Notes: generated from the sequence alone by a model not told the origin. A stretch of 64,000 bases of DNA from Streptococcus parasanguinis (GCA_905188195.1 CAJJKY010000001.1:124001-188000); one strand, 5' to 3'. Shown: positions 48,912 to 58,941, numbered from the stretch's first letter. Translations and numbers: made by a program.

Positions 48912-51900
48912 ATGAAAAAGAAAACGATCAAAGCAACTGTATCTGCTGTATCAATAGCCACGGCTTTTGCGGGAATTTCTGTTGTACAAGCGGATGAAGT
49001 AACTACAACTCAGACAAATGAGCCAACTTTAAGTGTTGAATCGAAGACTCCTTCGTCTACAAATATAAAACAAGTAGACGGAGTATTTGTCCATAATGGG
49101 GTTGCAACTGTAACGAAATCGCCAACTGCGGAAGTTGTAGAAGAAGCAAGAACGATCAAGGAAGCAACGGATCAATCGGTTTCAAATCAAGAAAGTGCTT
49201 TAGAAAACGCTAAGACTTCAGAAGTAGACGCTGCATCAAAAGTTTCCGATGCAAATGTTGACTTAAAGAATGCTGAGGCAAATAAAGAATCAGCTACGCC
49301 TGAAAAAATTGAAAAAACGAAGAATGAAATATCAGAAGTAAAAGCTGATATTGAGAAAAAGGAAACATCACAAAAAGATGCATCTGATAAAGTTTTAGAA
49401 GCTGAGAAAGAACGTAATCAGCAATCAGATGTTATTAAAAAAGATCAAGATAAAATCTCAGAGCAAGAAAAGAAAGTTTCGACAGCTGAGGAAGCAGTAG
49501 CAACTGCACAAAAAAATCTTGATGGTACTGGAGCATCGGAAATCATTGCTGAAAGAGACAAAGCTAAAAGTGATGTAGCTGAAAAAGAATCAGCAGAATC
49601 AACAGCGAAAAAGGCTTTGGAAAATGCCATTAACGAAGACAAAAATAAGGCTGAAGAACTCAGTAAAGCTTCTGCTGATGAAAAAACGCAACTTAGTGCA
49701 AGTCAAGTTTCTGCTAAACAATTAGCAGATGCTAAAAAGGTTGCAGATGAAGCAGCAAATGCATTAGTTAAGGCTCAAAAAGAGAAAGAAACTGCTCAGA
49801 AGGTTCTAGACGGTACTGGCGTTGAAGAAATTGTAGCAGAACGTGATGCTGCTAGGAAAACTTTAGATGCTAATATAGCAACTGAAAATACAGCGAAACA
49901 AGAACTTGATCGTGCCAAAGAAGCGGATGATAAAAAAGCAACTGCACTAAAAAATGCAAAGTCTGTTGAAGCGGATCAAATAAAGAAAAGTCAAGAAACT
50001 TCAGCAAACTTGTCCTCTGCTGAAGAAAAACAAAAACAAGCACAAGAGAATCTAAAGAAAGCTCAAGAAAATAAGGTTTCAGCGCAAAGTAATCTTGATG
50101 CTTCTGAATCACAACTTGCCCCAACAATCGCAAATCGTGATAGAAAAGCAAATGATTTAGCGAATAAACAAAATAGTAAGATTAGTGCAGAAGAAGAGCT
50201 CAAAACAGCTAAAGAAAATGATGCTAAGAAAGCTTCAGAAATTTCAGCTTTAACTACTAAGAAAAACCAAGAAGAGGCAAAAGTAAATGAAACTTCAAAT
50301 GAGCTAGCGATTGCTACATCAGCAGCTCAGGAAGCAAAAGAGAATAAAGAGAAGGCTGATCAAGCGGTGGAAACCCTCAATAAACAAATTGCAGCAATTA
50401 AAAATCTCACTATTCCTAAATTACCTCAGGATGTCATTGATGCTTACAAGGCTTATCTAGCCGATGACACAGATGCAAATAAAAATGCATTAAACGACGT
50501 TATTCAAAAATGGTTCACTGGTAGTAAATATGATTTTGGAACTCCAGAAACAGAATATTCTCCTGAACACCAAAATATAGTTATCAAAGGTTGGCCAAAC
50601 AAGGATATTGTTTTGCCGATCGATGATTCAGTCGTAGATTTAGACAATTTAACCGACAAGCAAATTGAAGCTTTGAGCCAATATTATGCACTTCTTGCCA
50701 ACAATCTGCAAGACCAAGTTTGGGGTAGTCACCATTATATTGTCACTGAAGAATCTGTTCAGGGTGTCAAAAACATTGCCAAAGCCTATGCTGATGAAAA
50801 TAAACCCTACAGTTCAAATCATAGTGATACAGCTTTAGCTAAAGATGGTCTTGATTCAATTGTATGGGCTGGAGAGAACATGAGCTTCAACAACACTCTG
50901 CTTGGATATGGAGCATATTATTCAGAGGCTAAAGAAACTCGTAAAGCTACAATGTCTCAATTGTATCGTGAAGTTTATGATGCGGTAATTAGTTTTATTA
51001 CGAACGATGTTCGCGCCTACTTTGGTCACATGAAGCTAATGATTGGGGAGAAAACTCCTACAAATATTCGGGCAATTGGAGCTGCAAATAGTTTCACACC
51101 AAGTGGTGTTGGACGTATGCACTTTATTGAATTCAAAGGTCAGGATTCACGTCTTGATTATGTTAAAGATGAAGAAACCGGTGAATATCATTTTGTAACT
51201 GTTGATGATTATTATGATAAAGGGATTGCGAAGCCTTTAGCTACTCCATTTGATACTTCAAAAATGGAAGATGAATTAACAGCTGCTAAAGCTAAACAGA
51301 CTGTGGCAAATACGGCAAATGATTCTGCACAGAATCGTTTGGAAAAAGCTAGATCAGAAAACGATAAAAGTACAAAAGCTCTCAAAGAAACGACAGCAAA
51401 ATTAGATGCTTTGAAAGCTACTCCTGACCAAACACCTGCAGCTACTACTAGATTGGAAACCGCTACACAAAATTATAATGAAGCACAAAGCCAATTTACT
51501 AAGGCTCAAGATGCACTCGATCAATTAAATACTGATATTCAAAGCAAGCGTCAAGCTTTAGCAAATGCAAAAGATAATTTAGAGCAGGCTACAATAGCAG
51601 AAGTAAAAGCTAAATCTGATCTTGAAAAAGCAAAACTAGAAAATCAAAATGCAGATCAAAATCTAAAACAAACTCAAAAACTTGTAGCAGAATTAATGTC
51701 AGTTCCTGATCAAACTCCAAGTGCACAAAAGAAATACGACACTGCGAAACAACTAAAAGAAGAAGCTGAAACAAGATATATCAAAGCTCAAACTGCTTTG
51801 GATAACTTAAATGCAGACCTTCAAGTTAAGCAAAAAGCACTAGAAACTGCAAAAGAGGAGCTTGAAAAAGCAAAAGCAACAGATAAGACTGCAAGAAACA

Positions 51901-52751
51901 ATTTAGATGAAGTAACTAAAATTCATGAAAAACATTTGGCAGCCTTAACTACTACACGTCAAACGATTGCTAGATTAAACTCAATCTCAGATAAGACACC
52001 TCTTGCACAAAAGAATTTAGATGAGGCTTCTCGACAATTGATTGCTGCCAAAACTCGTTACGCCAAAGCACAAACAGCAGTTGAAAATCTAAATGCAGAT
52101 ATTCAAACAAAACAAAAAGTTTTAGCAGAGGCGCGTGCAGATTTGGATAAAGAACTTAAAGTTCTTTCAGATCTTAAAGCTGAAAAAGCTAAGGACGAAG
52201 CAGAGCTCAGAAACCGTCAGAATAAAGTTGAAGAGTTAAAAGCTAAAGAAAATCAAATTAAGGATGAAATTTCTAAATTAAAGACTCACTTAGTTACTTT
52301 AGAAATGCTTTTGGATCGTCTTGAAAATGCTGATGCATATTTGAAGAAAGCAAAAGAAGCTTATGATAATGCGGTTGAAGAGCATCGTTTAGCACTTGAG
52401 AATGTGGCAAGAGAGGAAGCTAAACTTAAATCACTTCTACAAGATCAATTAGATGCAACTGCACAATATGAAGCGGTTAGGGAAGCCTATTTAAATACTC
52501 GTACAAGACAAAGCGAAGTCTTTAACGATAAAGTAGATCACAGGATGATTTCTCTGAATCCTACGTCAGAAAAGATTATACCAGAGAATACTTCTAACGA
52601 ACGAGCATATAGCTATGCTGGAAATCAAGCTAAATATGCTGCAAATAGAGCCTTGCCTAATACAGGTTCAATTGAGAATTGGTTAGTATTTGCAATGGGA
52701 ATTGTTCTTTTTAGTTTTGGTATTTCAGTATCACGGAAACATAGTAATTAA
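48912..52751 (+). CDS. SEC10/PgrA-like LPXTG surface protein with long coiled coils
   Basis: 1279-aa wall-anchored protein. ATG 48912 is preferred over the in-frame GTG at 48903, since GGTGGG then serves as the binding site. Signal peptide MKKKTIKATVSAVSIATAFAGISVVQA; long Ala/Lys/Glu coiled coil (about residues 80-490); globular SEC10/PgrA-type domain (about 500-780, KLPQDVIDAYKAYLADDTDANK, WAGENMSFNN, YFGHMKLMIG). Further repeats carry DQTPAA/DQTPSA/DKTPLA. The sortase signal LPNTG and a membrane helix end it. PgrA-type proteins usually travel with conjugative elements and limit entry of related ones, or act as adhesins. No conjugation genes are nearby. Confidence 0.85.
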   Translation: MKKKTIKATVSAVSIATAFAGISVVQADEVTTTQTNEPTLSVESKTPSSTNIKQVDGVFVHNGVATVTKSPTAEVVEEARTIKEATDQSVSNQESALENAKTSEVDAASKVSDANVDLKNAEANKESATPEKIEKTKNEISEVKADIEKKETSQKDASDKVLEAEKERNQQSDVIKKDQDKISEQEKKVSTAEEAVATAQKNLDGTGASEIIAERDKAKSDVAEKESAESTAKKALENAINEDKNKAEELSKASADEKTQLSASQVSAKQLADAKKVADEAANALVKAQKEKETAQKVLDGTGVEEIVAERDAARKTLDANIATENTAKQELDRAKEADDKKATALKNAKSVEADQIKKSQETSANLSSAEEKQKQAQENLKKAQENKVSAQSNLDASESQLAPTIANRDRKANDLANKQNSKISAEEELKTAKENDAKKASEISALTTKKNQEEAKVNETSNELAIATSAAQEAKENKEKADQAVETLNKQIAAIKNLTIPKLPQDVIDAYKAYLADDTDANKNALNDVIQKWFTGSKYDFGTPETEYSPEHQNIVIKGWPNKDIVLPIDDSVVDLDNLTDKQIEALSQYYALLANNLQDQVWGSHHYIVTEESVQGVKNIAKAYADENKPYSSNHSDTALAKDGLDSIVWAGENMSFNNTLLGYGAYYSEAKETRKATMSQLYREVYDAVISFITNDVRAYFGHMKLMIGEKTPTNIRAIGAANSFTPSGVGRMHFIEFKGQDSRLDYVKDEETGEYHFVTVDDYYDKGIAKPLATPFDTSKMEDELTAAKAKQTVANTANDSAQNRLEKARSENDKSTKALKETTAKLDALKATPDQTPAATTRLETATQNYNEAQSQFTKAQDALDQLNTDIQSKRQALANAKDNLEQATIAEVKAKSDLEKAKLENQNADQNLKQTQKLVAELMSVPDQTPSAQKKYDTAKQLKEEAETRYIKAQTALDNLNADLQVKQKALETAKEELEKAKATDKTARNNLDEVTKIHEKHLAALTTTRQTIARLNSISDKTPLAQKNLDEASRQLIAAKTRYAKAQTAVENLNADIQTKQKVLAEARADLDKELKVLSDLKAEKAKDEAELRNRQNKVEELKAKENQIKDEISKLKTHLVTLEMLLDRLENADAYLKKAKEAYDNAVEEHRLALENVAREEAKLKSLLQDQLDATAQYEAVREAYLNTRTRQSEVFNDKVDHRMISLNPTSEKIIPENTSNERAYSYAGNQAKYAANRALPNTGSIENWLVFAMGIVLFSFGISVSRKHSN

Positions 52752-52800
52752 TAAAGGTAGTTAAGTATCACGGAAACATAGTAATTAATAAAGGTAGTTA
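52727..52800 (+). repeat. Perfect 37-bp tandem duplication spanning a stop codon
   Basis: Bases 52727-52763 are repeated exactly at 52764-52800, with the first four bases of a third copy after that. The first copy contains the last codons and stop of the surface protein gene, so the second copy is a silent tail duplicate. Confidence 0.95.
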
Positions 52801-52929
52801 AGTATTTCTTATTGTAGTAGTGAATAAAAGTTTATCATTCAAAATTTGATTTTTTACTAATGATTTTAGTGAAACTAGGTATATGAAAAAAATAATAAAT
52901 ATCTTTAGATATTTATAGGAGGAAAAATA

Positions 52930-53301
52930 ATGAAAAAAATTATTGCTTTAGTTGTTTTAGTACTTGCGGTTGCCGTTGGGGTATTCTTTTTCTTGAATCA
53001 AAATTCAGGACCAGAGAAGCAAATTATTGGTACTTGGTATGATAGTAAACACGATTCAACTATCGTTTTCAATAGCGATAAAACACTAGAAGTAACAAAT
53101 AATAAAGACGAATCTAGAGATGGTACTTGGAAAATTGCTGGGAAATACGTCAAATTAAAGGTTTCTAGTGCAGCGAGTGCTAAAGCTGAATTACCTGGAA
53201 AAGACGAAAAAGAAGTAAAATATTTAAAGATTCAATTTAATTCAATTGAAACTGTTAACAGTGATTTTCGTGTAGCAGACGGAACTTTTGAAAAACAGTA
53301 A
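52930..53301 (+). CDS. Small exported protein, lipocalin-like fold suspected
   Basis: 123-aa protein with an N-terminal membrane or signal segment (MKKIIALVVLVLAVAVGVFFF, no lipobox Cys). A short beta-rich domain follows: IIGTWYDSKHDSTIVFNSDKTLEVTNN and DGTWKIAGKYVKL. The GTW..D..IVFNSDKT pattern is seen in small lipocalin-like/DUF proteins of Firmicutes. GGAGGAAAAATA precedes the ATG. It follows the PgrA-like gene and ends in a terminator. Role unknown. Confidence 0.6.
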   Translation: MKKIIALVVLVLAVAVGVFFFLNQNSGPEKQIIGTWYDSKHDSTIVFNSDKTLEVTNNKDESRDGTWKIAGKYVKLKVSSAASAKAELPGKDEKEVKYLKIQFNSIETVNSDFRVADGTFEKQ

Positions 53302-53388
53302 TATAATTTAAGTATCTATTTTAAATATACGTGAAATTATCGCAACTGAAATCAGAATAAGAAAATTGATGCAATAGAATATAGAGAA

Positions 53389-53417
53389 AGCCTTGGAATG
53401 ATTCCAAGGCTTTTTTA
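53389..53417 (+). terminator. Terminator after the small exported protein
   Basis: AGCCTTGGAAT pairs with ATTCCAAGGCT, followed by T6. Confidence 0.85.
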
Positions 53418-53589
53418 GCTATCTATAGATACAAGGAAAAAGTTGCTAGAGTAGATGATTTTATTAGATACCCTTGTTTTGTAAAATATTAAACTATATG
53501 TTATTAAAGACAGATTGTATTGAGTACTGAATTATACAAAAATTACTAATGGATTGAGAATTTTGCATTTGATTATACTGTAGAGAATA

Positions 53590-54057
53590 TTAGTCAAATA
53601 AAATTGTTTTATTTTCGCTAATACATTTCTTATTATCATCCCAATAGTTAATACTTTCAAAGCTTCCTTTTCTTAAATAAAGGGGTAGCCTTTTTCTTAT
53701 TTCATCTTGCATTGGTATTTTATCGATTTCTTTTAGATTCCACCATTTTGGCTCACCTTCATCAGATGTGCTTAGTTCACCAGTGAACTGAGTACATAAA
53801 AAGTCATAGAAGACAAATCTCTCATTACCAATTGAATTAGTAAAGCCTGAAATTCCTTTTAATTCAAGATTTAATGCGGTAAGTCCAGTCTCTTCCTTAA
53901 GTTCCCGTAATGCAGCTTCAAAAAAACTTTCAGGGAATTCAACTTTTCCCCCCGGTGGAATCCAGCCAGGAAAATTATCGTGCTGTCTATTAAGTAATAA
54001 AATTTCTTGATTTTTCAAAACGCAAATATTAACCCAGTTTTTGATTTTTTCAGTCAT
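53590..54057 (-). CDS. NUDIX hydrolase (MutT type)
   Basis: 155-aa pyrophosphohydrolase. A full Nudix box is present from GGKVEFPESFFEAALRE to LKEETGL. The upstream GW-PPGG and the downstream WWNLKEIDKIP are typical of MutT-like enzymes. ATG 54057 is preferred over the upstream in-frame starts because GGAGG lies just before it. The substrate cannot be told; 8-oxo-dGTP-like nucleotides are the family default. Confidence 0.85.
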   Translation of the reverse strand: MTEKIKNWVNICVLKNQEILLLNRQHDNFPGWIPPGGKVEFPESFFEAALRELKEETGLTALNLELKGISGFTNSIGNERFVFYDFLCTQFTGELSTSDEGEPKWWNLKEIDKIPMQDEIRKRLPLYLRKGSFESINYWDDNKKCISENKTILFD

Positions 54058-54457
54058 ATTATCAACCTCCAACAAGTATTTTTTCATATGCAAGATTATA
54101 TGTCAAGAACTATATGCTATTTATGATTGTGACAAATGTATCTCAGCCAAAGATTGATAATTTTTACGCAATAGCTGATGAACTCTCAGATATGACGATA
54201 AAATAATTTTTACAAGACTAGTTCACTTTATTATACTGTGACAAAATATAGAATTTCTTTTATTTTCTGTATATATTTTTTATTGATTCAAATGGGACAT
54301 ATGTGGGTCTTGTTTTACCTTTGTAAAAGGTAGTTCAAAAATATAGAACTACCTTTTGTTGATAATAATGAAATTAGATACTTGTTCTTTTAAAATAAAT
54401 AGAGTAAAAATTTCTAGAAGGAGATCATCAAACTGCTTTGATTTAGCTATAGTTATT
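54058..54457. other. Intergenic AT-rich stretch
   Basis: It holds a bidirectional hairpin at 54325-54357 and an open frame of about 30 codons near 54113-54205 with no ribosome binding site. Nothing else is supported. Confidence 0.6.
54325..54357. terminator. Hairpin downstream of the recombinase
   Basis: AAAAGGTAGTTC pairs perfectly with GAACTACCTTTT around a 9-base loop, so it can terminate the minus-strand recombinase transcript. Confidence 0.75.
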
Positions 54458-55357
54458 TTACTTTTGTGGTCGAGAACGAATGGAAGATATGGGATTACAC
54501 AGAGTGAGTATTTCTTTTTGTTTTGATTGAGATACATGAGTATAGATCTGAGTTACAGCAATAGAGCTATGTCCAAGTATTTGCTGTATATAACGAATAT
54601 CTACATCTTTATCCAGTAGCATTGTAGCAAAGCTGTGTCTAAACATATGTGGCGTGATAGTTATAGATAAGTTGTTTTTCTTAACCAGCTTCTTTAAAAT
54701 TAGACGTACACTTTGTTCTGAAAGTGCTTTAAGAGGATTTTGACCAGTAAATAAATAGTCATTAGGTCGGACGCAGTATTTATTTATATATTTTTTCAAT
54801 AAACTAAAGGTTGTTTGGTCTCCTAAAAAGAGGATACGTTCTTTTTTTCCTTTTCCGATAATATGAAGTGTTCTATTTGAAAAATTAATATCTTTAAGAT
54901 GAATATGACAAAGTTCAGAAATCCGAATGCCAGTTGAAAGTAATAAGGAAATGATTAGTAAATTTCTTTCAGCTTTTTGTTTTTGATATTTAGATTTTGA
55001 ATAGATAACTTTTTGTTCTGAATATGAGTAGATACTTTTTAAAATATCATAAGGAATGGTTTTAGGTAATATTTTTTCCTTCCGAAATTGAAATCGTAGT
55101 TGATTAAAAGGATTTTCATCAATTATATCTTGAAATTTTAAATAGTTATAAAAAACCTTCAAACTTGCGATTTTTCGTCGTAGAGTGTTTGATTTTATAT
55201 TTGATTTTGTTAAAAATTCAATATATGATTCAACATTATTGTAGTTTGAATTGTAAAATTGTAAAAGATCATTTTTATAAGCTCGAATTGTATGTGTGCT
55301 TAAACGCTTATGCGTTTCGCAGTAACTTAAGTAATTAGAAATAAGTTTAGAATCCAT
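54458..55357 (-). CDS. XerC/D-like tyrosine recombinase beside the inverted repeats
   Basis: 299-aa recombinase. N-terminal SAM-like domain (TRAYKNDLLQFY-like segment at residues 22-36, THTIRAYKNDLLQFY). The catalytic domain is complete: Arg145 (STGIRISELC), Lys169-171, His237 and Arg240 (HMFRHSFA), His263 (LGHSS) and Tyr272 (IYTHV). It has no arm-binding domain, so it is of the Xer/invertase kind, not phage-integrase kind. It starts 55 bp outside the left 30-bp inverted repeat and reads away from it. It is the obvious candidate to act on those repeats. Confidence 0.87.
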   Translation of the reverse strand: MDSKLISNYLSYCETHKRLSTHTIRAYKNDLLQFYNSNYNNVESYIEFLTKSNIKSNTLRRKIASLKVFYNYLKFQDIIDENPFNQLRFQFRKEKILPKTIPYDILKSIYSYSEQKVIYSKSKYQKQKAERNLLIISLLLSTGIRISELCHIHLKDINFSNRTLHIIGKGKKERILFLGDQTTFSLLKKYINKYCVRPNDYLFTGQNPLKALSEQSVRLILKKLVKKNNLSITITPHMFRHSFATMLLDKDVDIRYIQQILGHSSIAVTQIYTHVSQSKQKEILTLCNPISSIRSRPQK

Positions 55358-55412
55358 GAATATCTCCTTTAGTAATAATCATGTTATTTTAAACTTATTT
55401 AAGCATTTTGTA

Positions 55413-55442
55413 TAGTGATAATAAATAGTTATCGGTAGGAGA
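55413..55442 (+). repeat. Left 30-bp inverted repeat with recombinase-like core site
   Basis: Exact reverse complement of 58949-58978. It contains arms GATAA and TTATC around the 7-bp centre TAAATAG, the architecture of a tyrosine-recombinase crossover site. It then ends in TAGGAGA, which is the ribosome binding site of the PLP enzyme gene. TATAGT at 55411-55416 overlaps its outer edge as a possible -10. Confidence 0.85.
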
Positions 55443-55446
55443 ACTT

Positions 55447-56709
55447 ATGGATACCTTGCAGAAATTTGAACAGCTGTACAACGATGCAGTATTTACATAC
55501 CAGAATCAACTTCCTCTATGCGCAGCAGAGAATGTTGTATCACCTTTTTCTAAAATTATGCTCTCTTCACCACTACAAGAGAAATATCTTCTAGGAGCAA
55601 GTTCGACCTACCAAGAAAATAATTTTTTAGGGAGTAACAAGCTCTTTGAATTTAATCTTTTTTTAAACGAGCTATGTCTTGGATTATACGGTGCACAATA
55701 TGCTGATGGACGCACCTTATCTGGTATTAATGCTGTTACGTCATTATTAATGACTTTATTTGAGGAGGGGGATATTGTATATATATCAAGTGATGAATAT
55801 GGTGGGCATACCTCAATAAAGAAAATATGTCGAAGATTAGGGATAATTACTAGATATATTCCTTATGACTACAATAAATTAGATTTTGATTACGACCGAT
55901 TAAATAAAGCTCTTATAGAGGAAGATGCCAACGGGGTATTAGTTTGTCTTTCTGATATTTTATTTCAACCTGATTTAGAAAAGATTATTTTGCCTAAAGA
56001 CTGTATCTTGTTATACGATGCTACTCAGACTCTAGGCCTGATTGCTGGTAAAGAGAATAAAAATCCATTTGAGTATTTTAATAAAAGCGATGATAATTTC
56101 ATTATGTTTGGTGCTACTCATAAAACTCTTCCAGGGGTGACATGTGGTCTTATATTGACAAATAATCCATTGTTACTTCAAAAATATGAAGCAATAAATC
56201 CTGACTTCTTAAGAAATACCCATTTTCATCACATTCTCAGTTTAATAACAACTTTGATTGAATTTGAAAAATTTGGCAATGCCTATTCTCAAAATATTCG
56301 GGAAATGGTCAAAAACCTTTCTAAAAAGTTAATAAAGAACGGCTTTATCTTAGTAGGTGATGAACGGTATTCTGAAACCCACCAGATTTGGCTCTCTTTC
56401 CCTAATCAAATTGAATTAGACGCCTTTTTTGAAGCATGTTGCCATTATGGCATATCCGTAACAAAGCGAGAAAAGAAAATCTATAATGATTTTGGGATTA
56501 GGATTGGTTTACAAGAAATCGCACGCTATAATTGGGAAATTGATATTATTGATACTGTAGCCACGATACTAACGGCAATAAAAAATAATATGCCTAGCGA
56601 TGAAATCACTAAGCATGTTGATAACTTTGTAAAAGCCAAACGAACTCTGAACTATACTTTTTCAGACGCACAAGTTAACCAATTTAAGCAAAGTTTACAT
56701 GACAGTTAA
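55447..56709 (+). CDS. Serine hydroxymethyltransferase-like PLP enzyme
   Basis: 420-aa fold-type I PLP protein related to GlyA. It has PLCAAENVVSP (SHMT ASENFVS region), GALSGIN-like DGRTLSGINAV, and YDATQTLGLIAG in place of the SHMT D-x-A-H box (Asp191 kept, His replaced by Gln). FGATHKTLPG holds the PLP lysine (Lys226). The His-to-Gln change makes a housekeeping role in folate metabolism doubtful; transaldolase or aldolase chemistry on an amino acid is possible. ATG 55447 has AGGAGA from the inverted repeat. Its 3' end overlaps the convergent ATPase gene by 15 bp. Confidence 0.75.
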   Translation: MDTLQKFEQLYNDAVFTYQNQLPLCAAENVVSPFSKIMLSSPLQEKYLLGASSTYQENNFLGSNKLFEFNLFLNELCLGLYGAQYADGRTLSGINAVTSLLMTLFEEGDIVYISSDEYGGHTSIKKICRRLGIITRYIPYDYNKLDFDYDRLNKALIEEDANGVLVCLSDILFQPDLEKIILPKDCILLYDATQTLGLIAGKENKNPFEYFNKSDDNFIMFGATHKTLPGVTCGLILTNNPLLLQKYEAINPDFLRNTHFHHILSLITTLIEFEKFGNAYSQNIREMVKNLSKKLIKNGFILVGDERYSETHQIWLSFPNQIELDAFFEACCHYGISVTKREKKIYNDFGIRIGLQEIARYNWEIDIIDTVATILTAIKNNMPSDEITKHVDNFVKAKRTLNYTFSDAQVNQFKQSLHDS

Positions 56710-58941
56710 AGGTATAAAACAAGACTGTTTTTTCGATAATTTTTGGGCAATATTAGAAGTATCATAATACTCTAACAGCCTAGCATACTTAGAAAGTTGA
56801 TCGAGCATATCATAGTCATGTGTTAGGTAATAATAAGCTAATTGGAATTGTACTTTATTCAATAAAGGCTCTGTTTGAATGGCTCGATAAATAAAATTCA
56901 AATCTTCTTGTGTAACTTTAGCATGTTGCTCCTGCAATAATATCCTTCCAATCATGGCGTTGTGATATAAATTAGTATCTCCAACATTTTTTGAAAATGC
57001 AATAGCTTTATCATAGAAATCATAACTCGCTTTATAATTATTTTTAGAAGATTGGAAATAGAATTTTTCGCGGTATAATTCCCCAGCTTCAAAATAATAA
57101 TCATATAAAATTCTTAATTTGCTATTCTCTAAACTCTTAATATTTTTTATTAAGAGTTTTTCTGCTTTTTCTAAGTTATTGCAACACCTACGATAAAAAA
57201 TAATATAATGACGCTGAGCGAACAATACTATCTCGTTACCAGACTGTAAACTATCTATTTTATTTTCCAATTCTGCAAATTTTCTTTTCAAGTGTTTTTT
57301 TCCTTGAAACATATCAATTGAAAAGGCTGAATATAGCGAACGAATTTGATAATAGATTTCTTGACTATTGTTGGAAAGTTCACGAAAATTCTTAGATATT
57401 TGACTTAAGTCCTTACCGATGTGCCTCTTACAATGCAAAATTAAATAGTTACAACGCTCTTGTTGTGCAGAGGATACGGAACTTGTTTCCAGTAATAATT
57501 CTAAATTTTCAATAGCATCTTGAAATGAATTCGTTAAATGTAAGAGATCACAGAAATTTATCTTATAAGATATCGCTTCGGTTCGAACATTTCTATAAAT
57601 TAGGTTGCTATCAAACACATCGCAATCATTTATTTTATCGATAATATTTTTCGCGTAGTTGTAATCTCCTATTTTTAATATAGAAGAAATAAAACAGTCA
57701 AAAAAAACATTAATAATTTTATCAAAATCAAAAAAAGCTTGAGGTCCGTTTTGTAAAATTATCTCACCCAAATATAGTAGATATTGATATTTTTCATTGT
57801 TGTACAATTGTTTTAATATTTGAATAAAGGTTGAATAATCATTTTTTATTGTGATAGGCAGTCGTAGTGATAATTCTAAAAAATTTTCCTGACTATGTAT
57901 TTTATAATACTCCAGTAATTTTACGTACACGTATTCATTCTTTAAGTGTGAGAGATACTGTTCAGCAATGAGCGGATTTAATTCAATATTCTTTGTGATT
58001 TCCTCAAATTGAATCAACCCTTTTGATGACAACGACATTATTAGACCAATATCAAAAGTGGAGAACAGTTCCTCGGTAAAGTCATGATATAGAATTTTAT
58101 TCAAAGCGATTGACTGCAAGAGGTCTTTCTCTTCAGCAGTGCAAATGGCTAATTGAGATGATATAACCTCCACGAGTTCATAGTTAAGTGGACAGCGATT
58201 TGTTTTGAAAAGATAGTCTACATAGACAGGAATTCCTTGAGTTAAGGTAAACACTCTTGAAAGATTGTCTTCATCAATATCCAATCTACGTAGCTTTGCT
58301 AGTTCAGCAACTTGTTTCGCATCAAAATTCTTTATTTCTATTTGAGAAGATTCCTTAGGATTAATATAATTTAGCCCTATAATAATCTTATATTGAACAT
58401 GATAATTATCCAGGAAAAAATTGATTATATTGGCGTATTGTGCCGGAGCAATATTATCTAGGATAATCAGACATTTTTTACGACCAAGCAGACTATTAAG
58501 CCAATTATAAAAATCAAGTGGACTGACTATCTTTATTTCAGTAATTTTCTCCAGTTCATCAATTAAATTTTTCTTTTCTAAATCGATATACAATGAAAAT
58601 TTAATGAATTTCTCTTTTTTATCAAGGACTCTATCATGTAGTTTTTTCAGTGTAATTGTTTTACCACGTCCTAGAGCACCGTATACAATAGTTAGTTCCT
58701 GTTCTTTAATGAGTTCCTGAAGAATTTCTTGGATTTCCATTTCCCGTTTTAAATAAACATTATCCTGTATGTACTGTTTGTTCTTGAAAATATCCTTACG
58801 TTTTCTATGCTTTTGCAGATAATGTTGTACAAACTTCTGTGGAATTTTGAATATGAATAATATGACTGATATAATTATGGGGATAAAAATTTGATAAAAA
58901 TTGGGATATTTTGCTAATAACTCCTCTAAATATTTAAGCAA
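56695..58941 (-). CDS. Membrane-anchored STAND/NACHT-like ATPase with TPR-like C-terminus
   Basis: 748-aa protein. One N-terminal membrane helix (about residues 15-34, IFIPIIISVILFIF), a basic linker, a P-loop ATPase with Walker A GALGRGKT (residues 88-95) and Walker B CLIILD (157-162), then IIIGLNYINP. A winged-helix-like region and a long helical-repeat half (about 330-735) follow, ending near YARLLEYYDTSNIAQKL. This is the plan of signal-transducing ATPases, many of which are antiviral sensors. It starts at TTG 58941 with the inverted repeat AGGAGA as ribosome binding site. Confidence 0.7.
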   Translation of the reverse strand: MLKYLEELLAKYPNFYQIFIPIIISVILFIFKIPQKFVQHYLQKHRKRKDIFKNKQYIQDNVYLKREMEIQEILQELIKEQELTIVYGALGRGKTITLKKLHDRVLDKKEKFIKFSLYIDLEKKNLIDELEKITEIKIVSPLDFYNWLNSLLGRKKCLIILDNIAPAQYANIINFFLDNYHVQYKIIIGLNYINPKESSQIEIKNFDAKQVAELAKLRRLDIDEDNLSRVFTLTQGIPVYVDYLFKTNRCPLNYELVEVISSQLAICTAEEKDLLQSIALNKILYHDFTEELFSTFDIGLIMSLSSKGLIQFEEITKNIELNPLIAEQYLSHLKNEYVYVKLLEYYKIHSQENFLELSLRLPITIKNDYSTFIQILKQLYNNEKYQYLLYLGEIILQNGPQAFFDFDKIINVFFDCFISSILKIGDYNYAKNIIDKINDCDVFDSNLIYRNVRTEAISYKINFCDLLHLTNSFQDAIENLELLLETSSVSSAQQERCNYLILHCKRHIGKDLSQISKNFRELSNNSQEIYYQIRSLYSAFSIDMFQGKKHLKRKFAELENKIDSLQSGNEIVLFAQRHYIIFYRRCCNNLEKAEKLLIKNIKSLENSKLRILYDYYFEAGELYREKFYFQSSKNNYKASYDFYDKAIAFSKNVGDTNLYHNAMIGRILLQEQHAKVTQEDLNFIYRAIQTEPLLNKVQFQLAYYYLTHDYDMLDQLSKYARLLEYYDTSNIAQKLSKKQSCFIPLTVM

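Noticed and set aside
54113..54205. About 30-codon frame near the NUDIX gene
   Set aside because: No ribosome site, no homology seen and a position in decayed sequence.
54349..54537. 62-codon minus-strand frame at the end of the recombinase gene
   Set aside because: It overlaps the recombinase coding region in another frame and the terminator hairpin.
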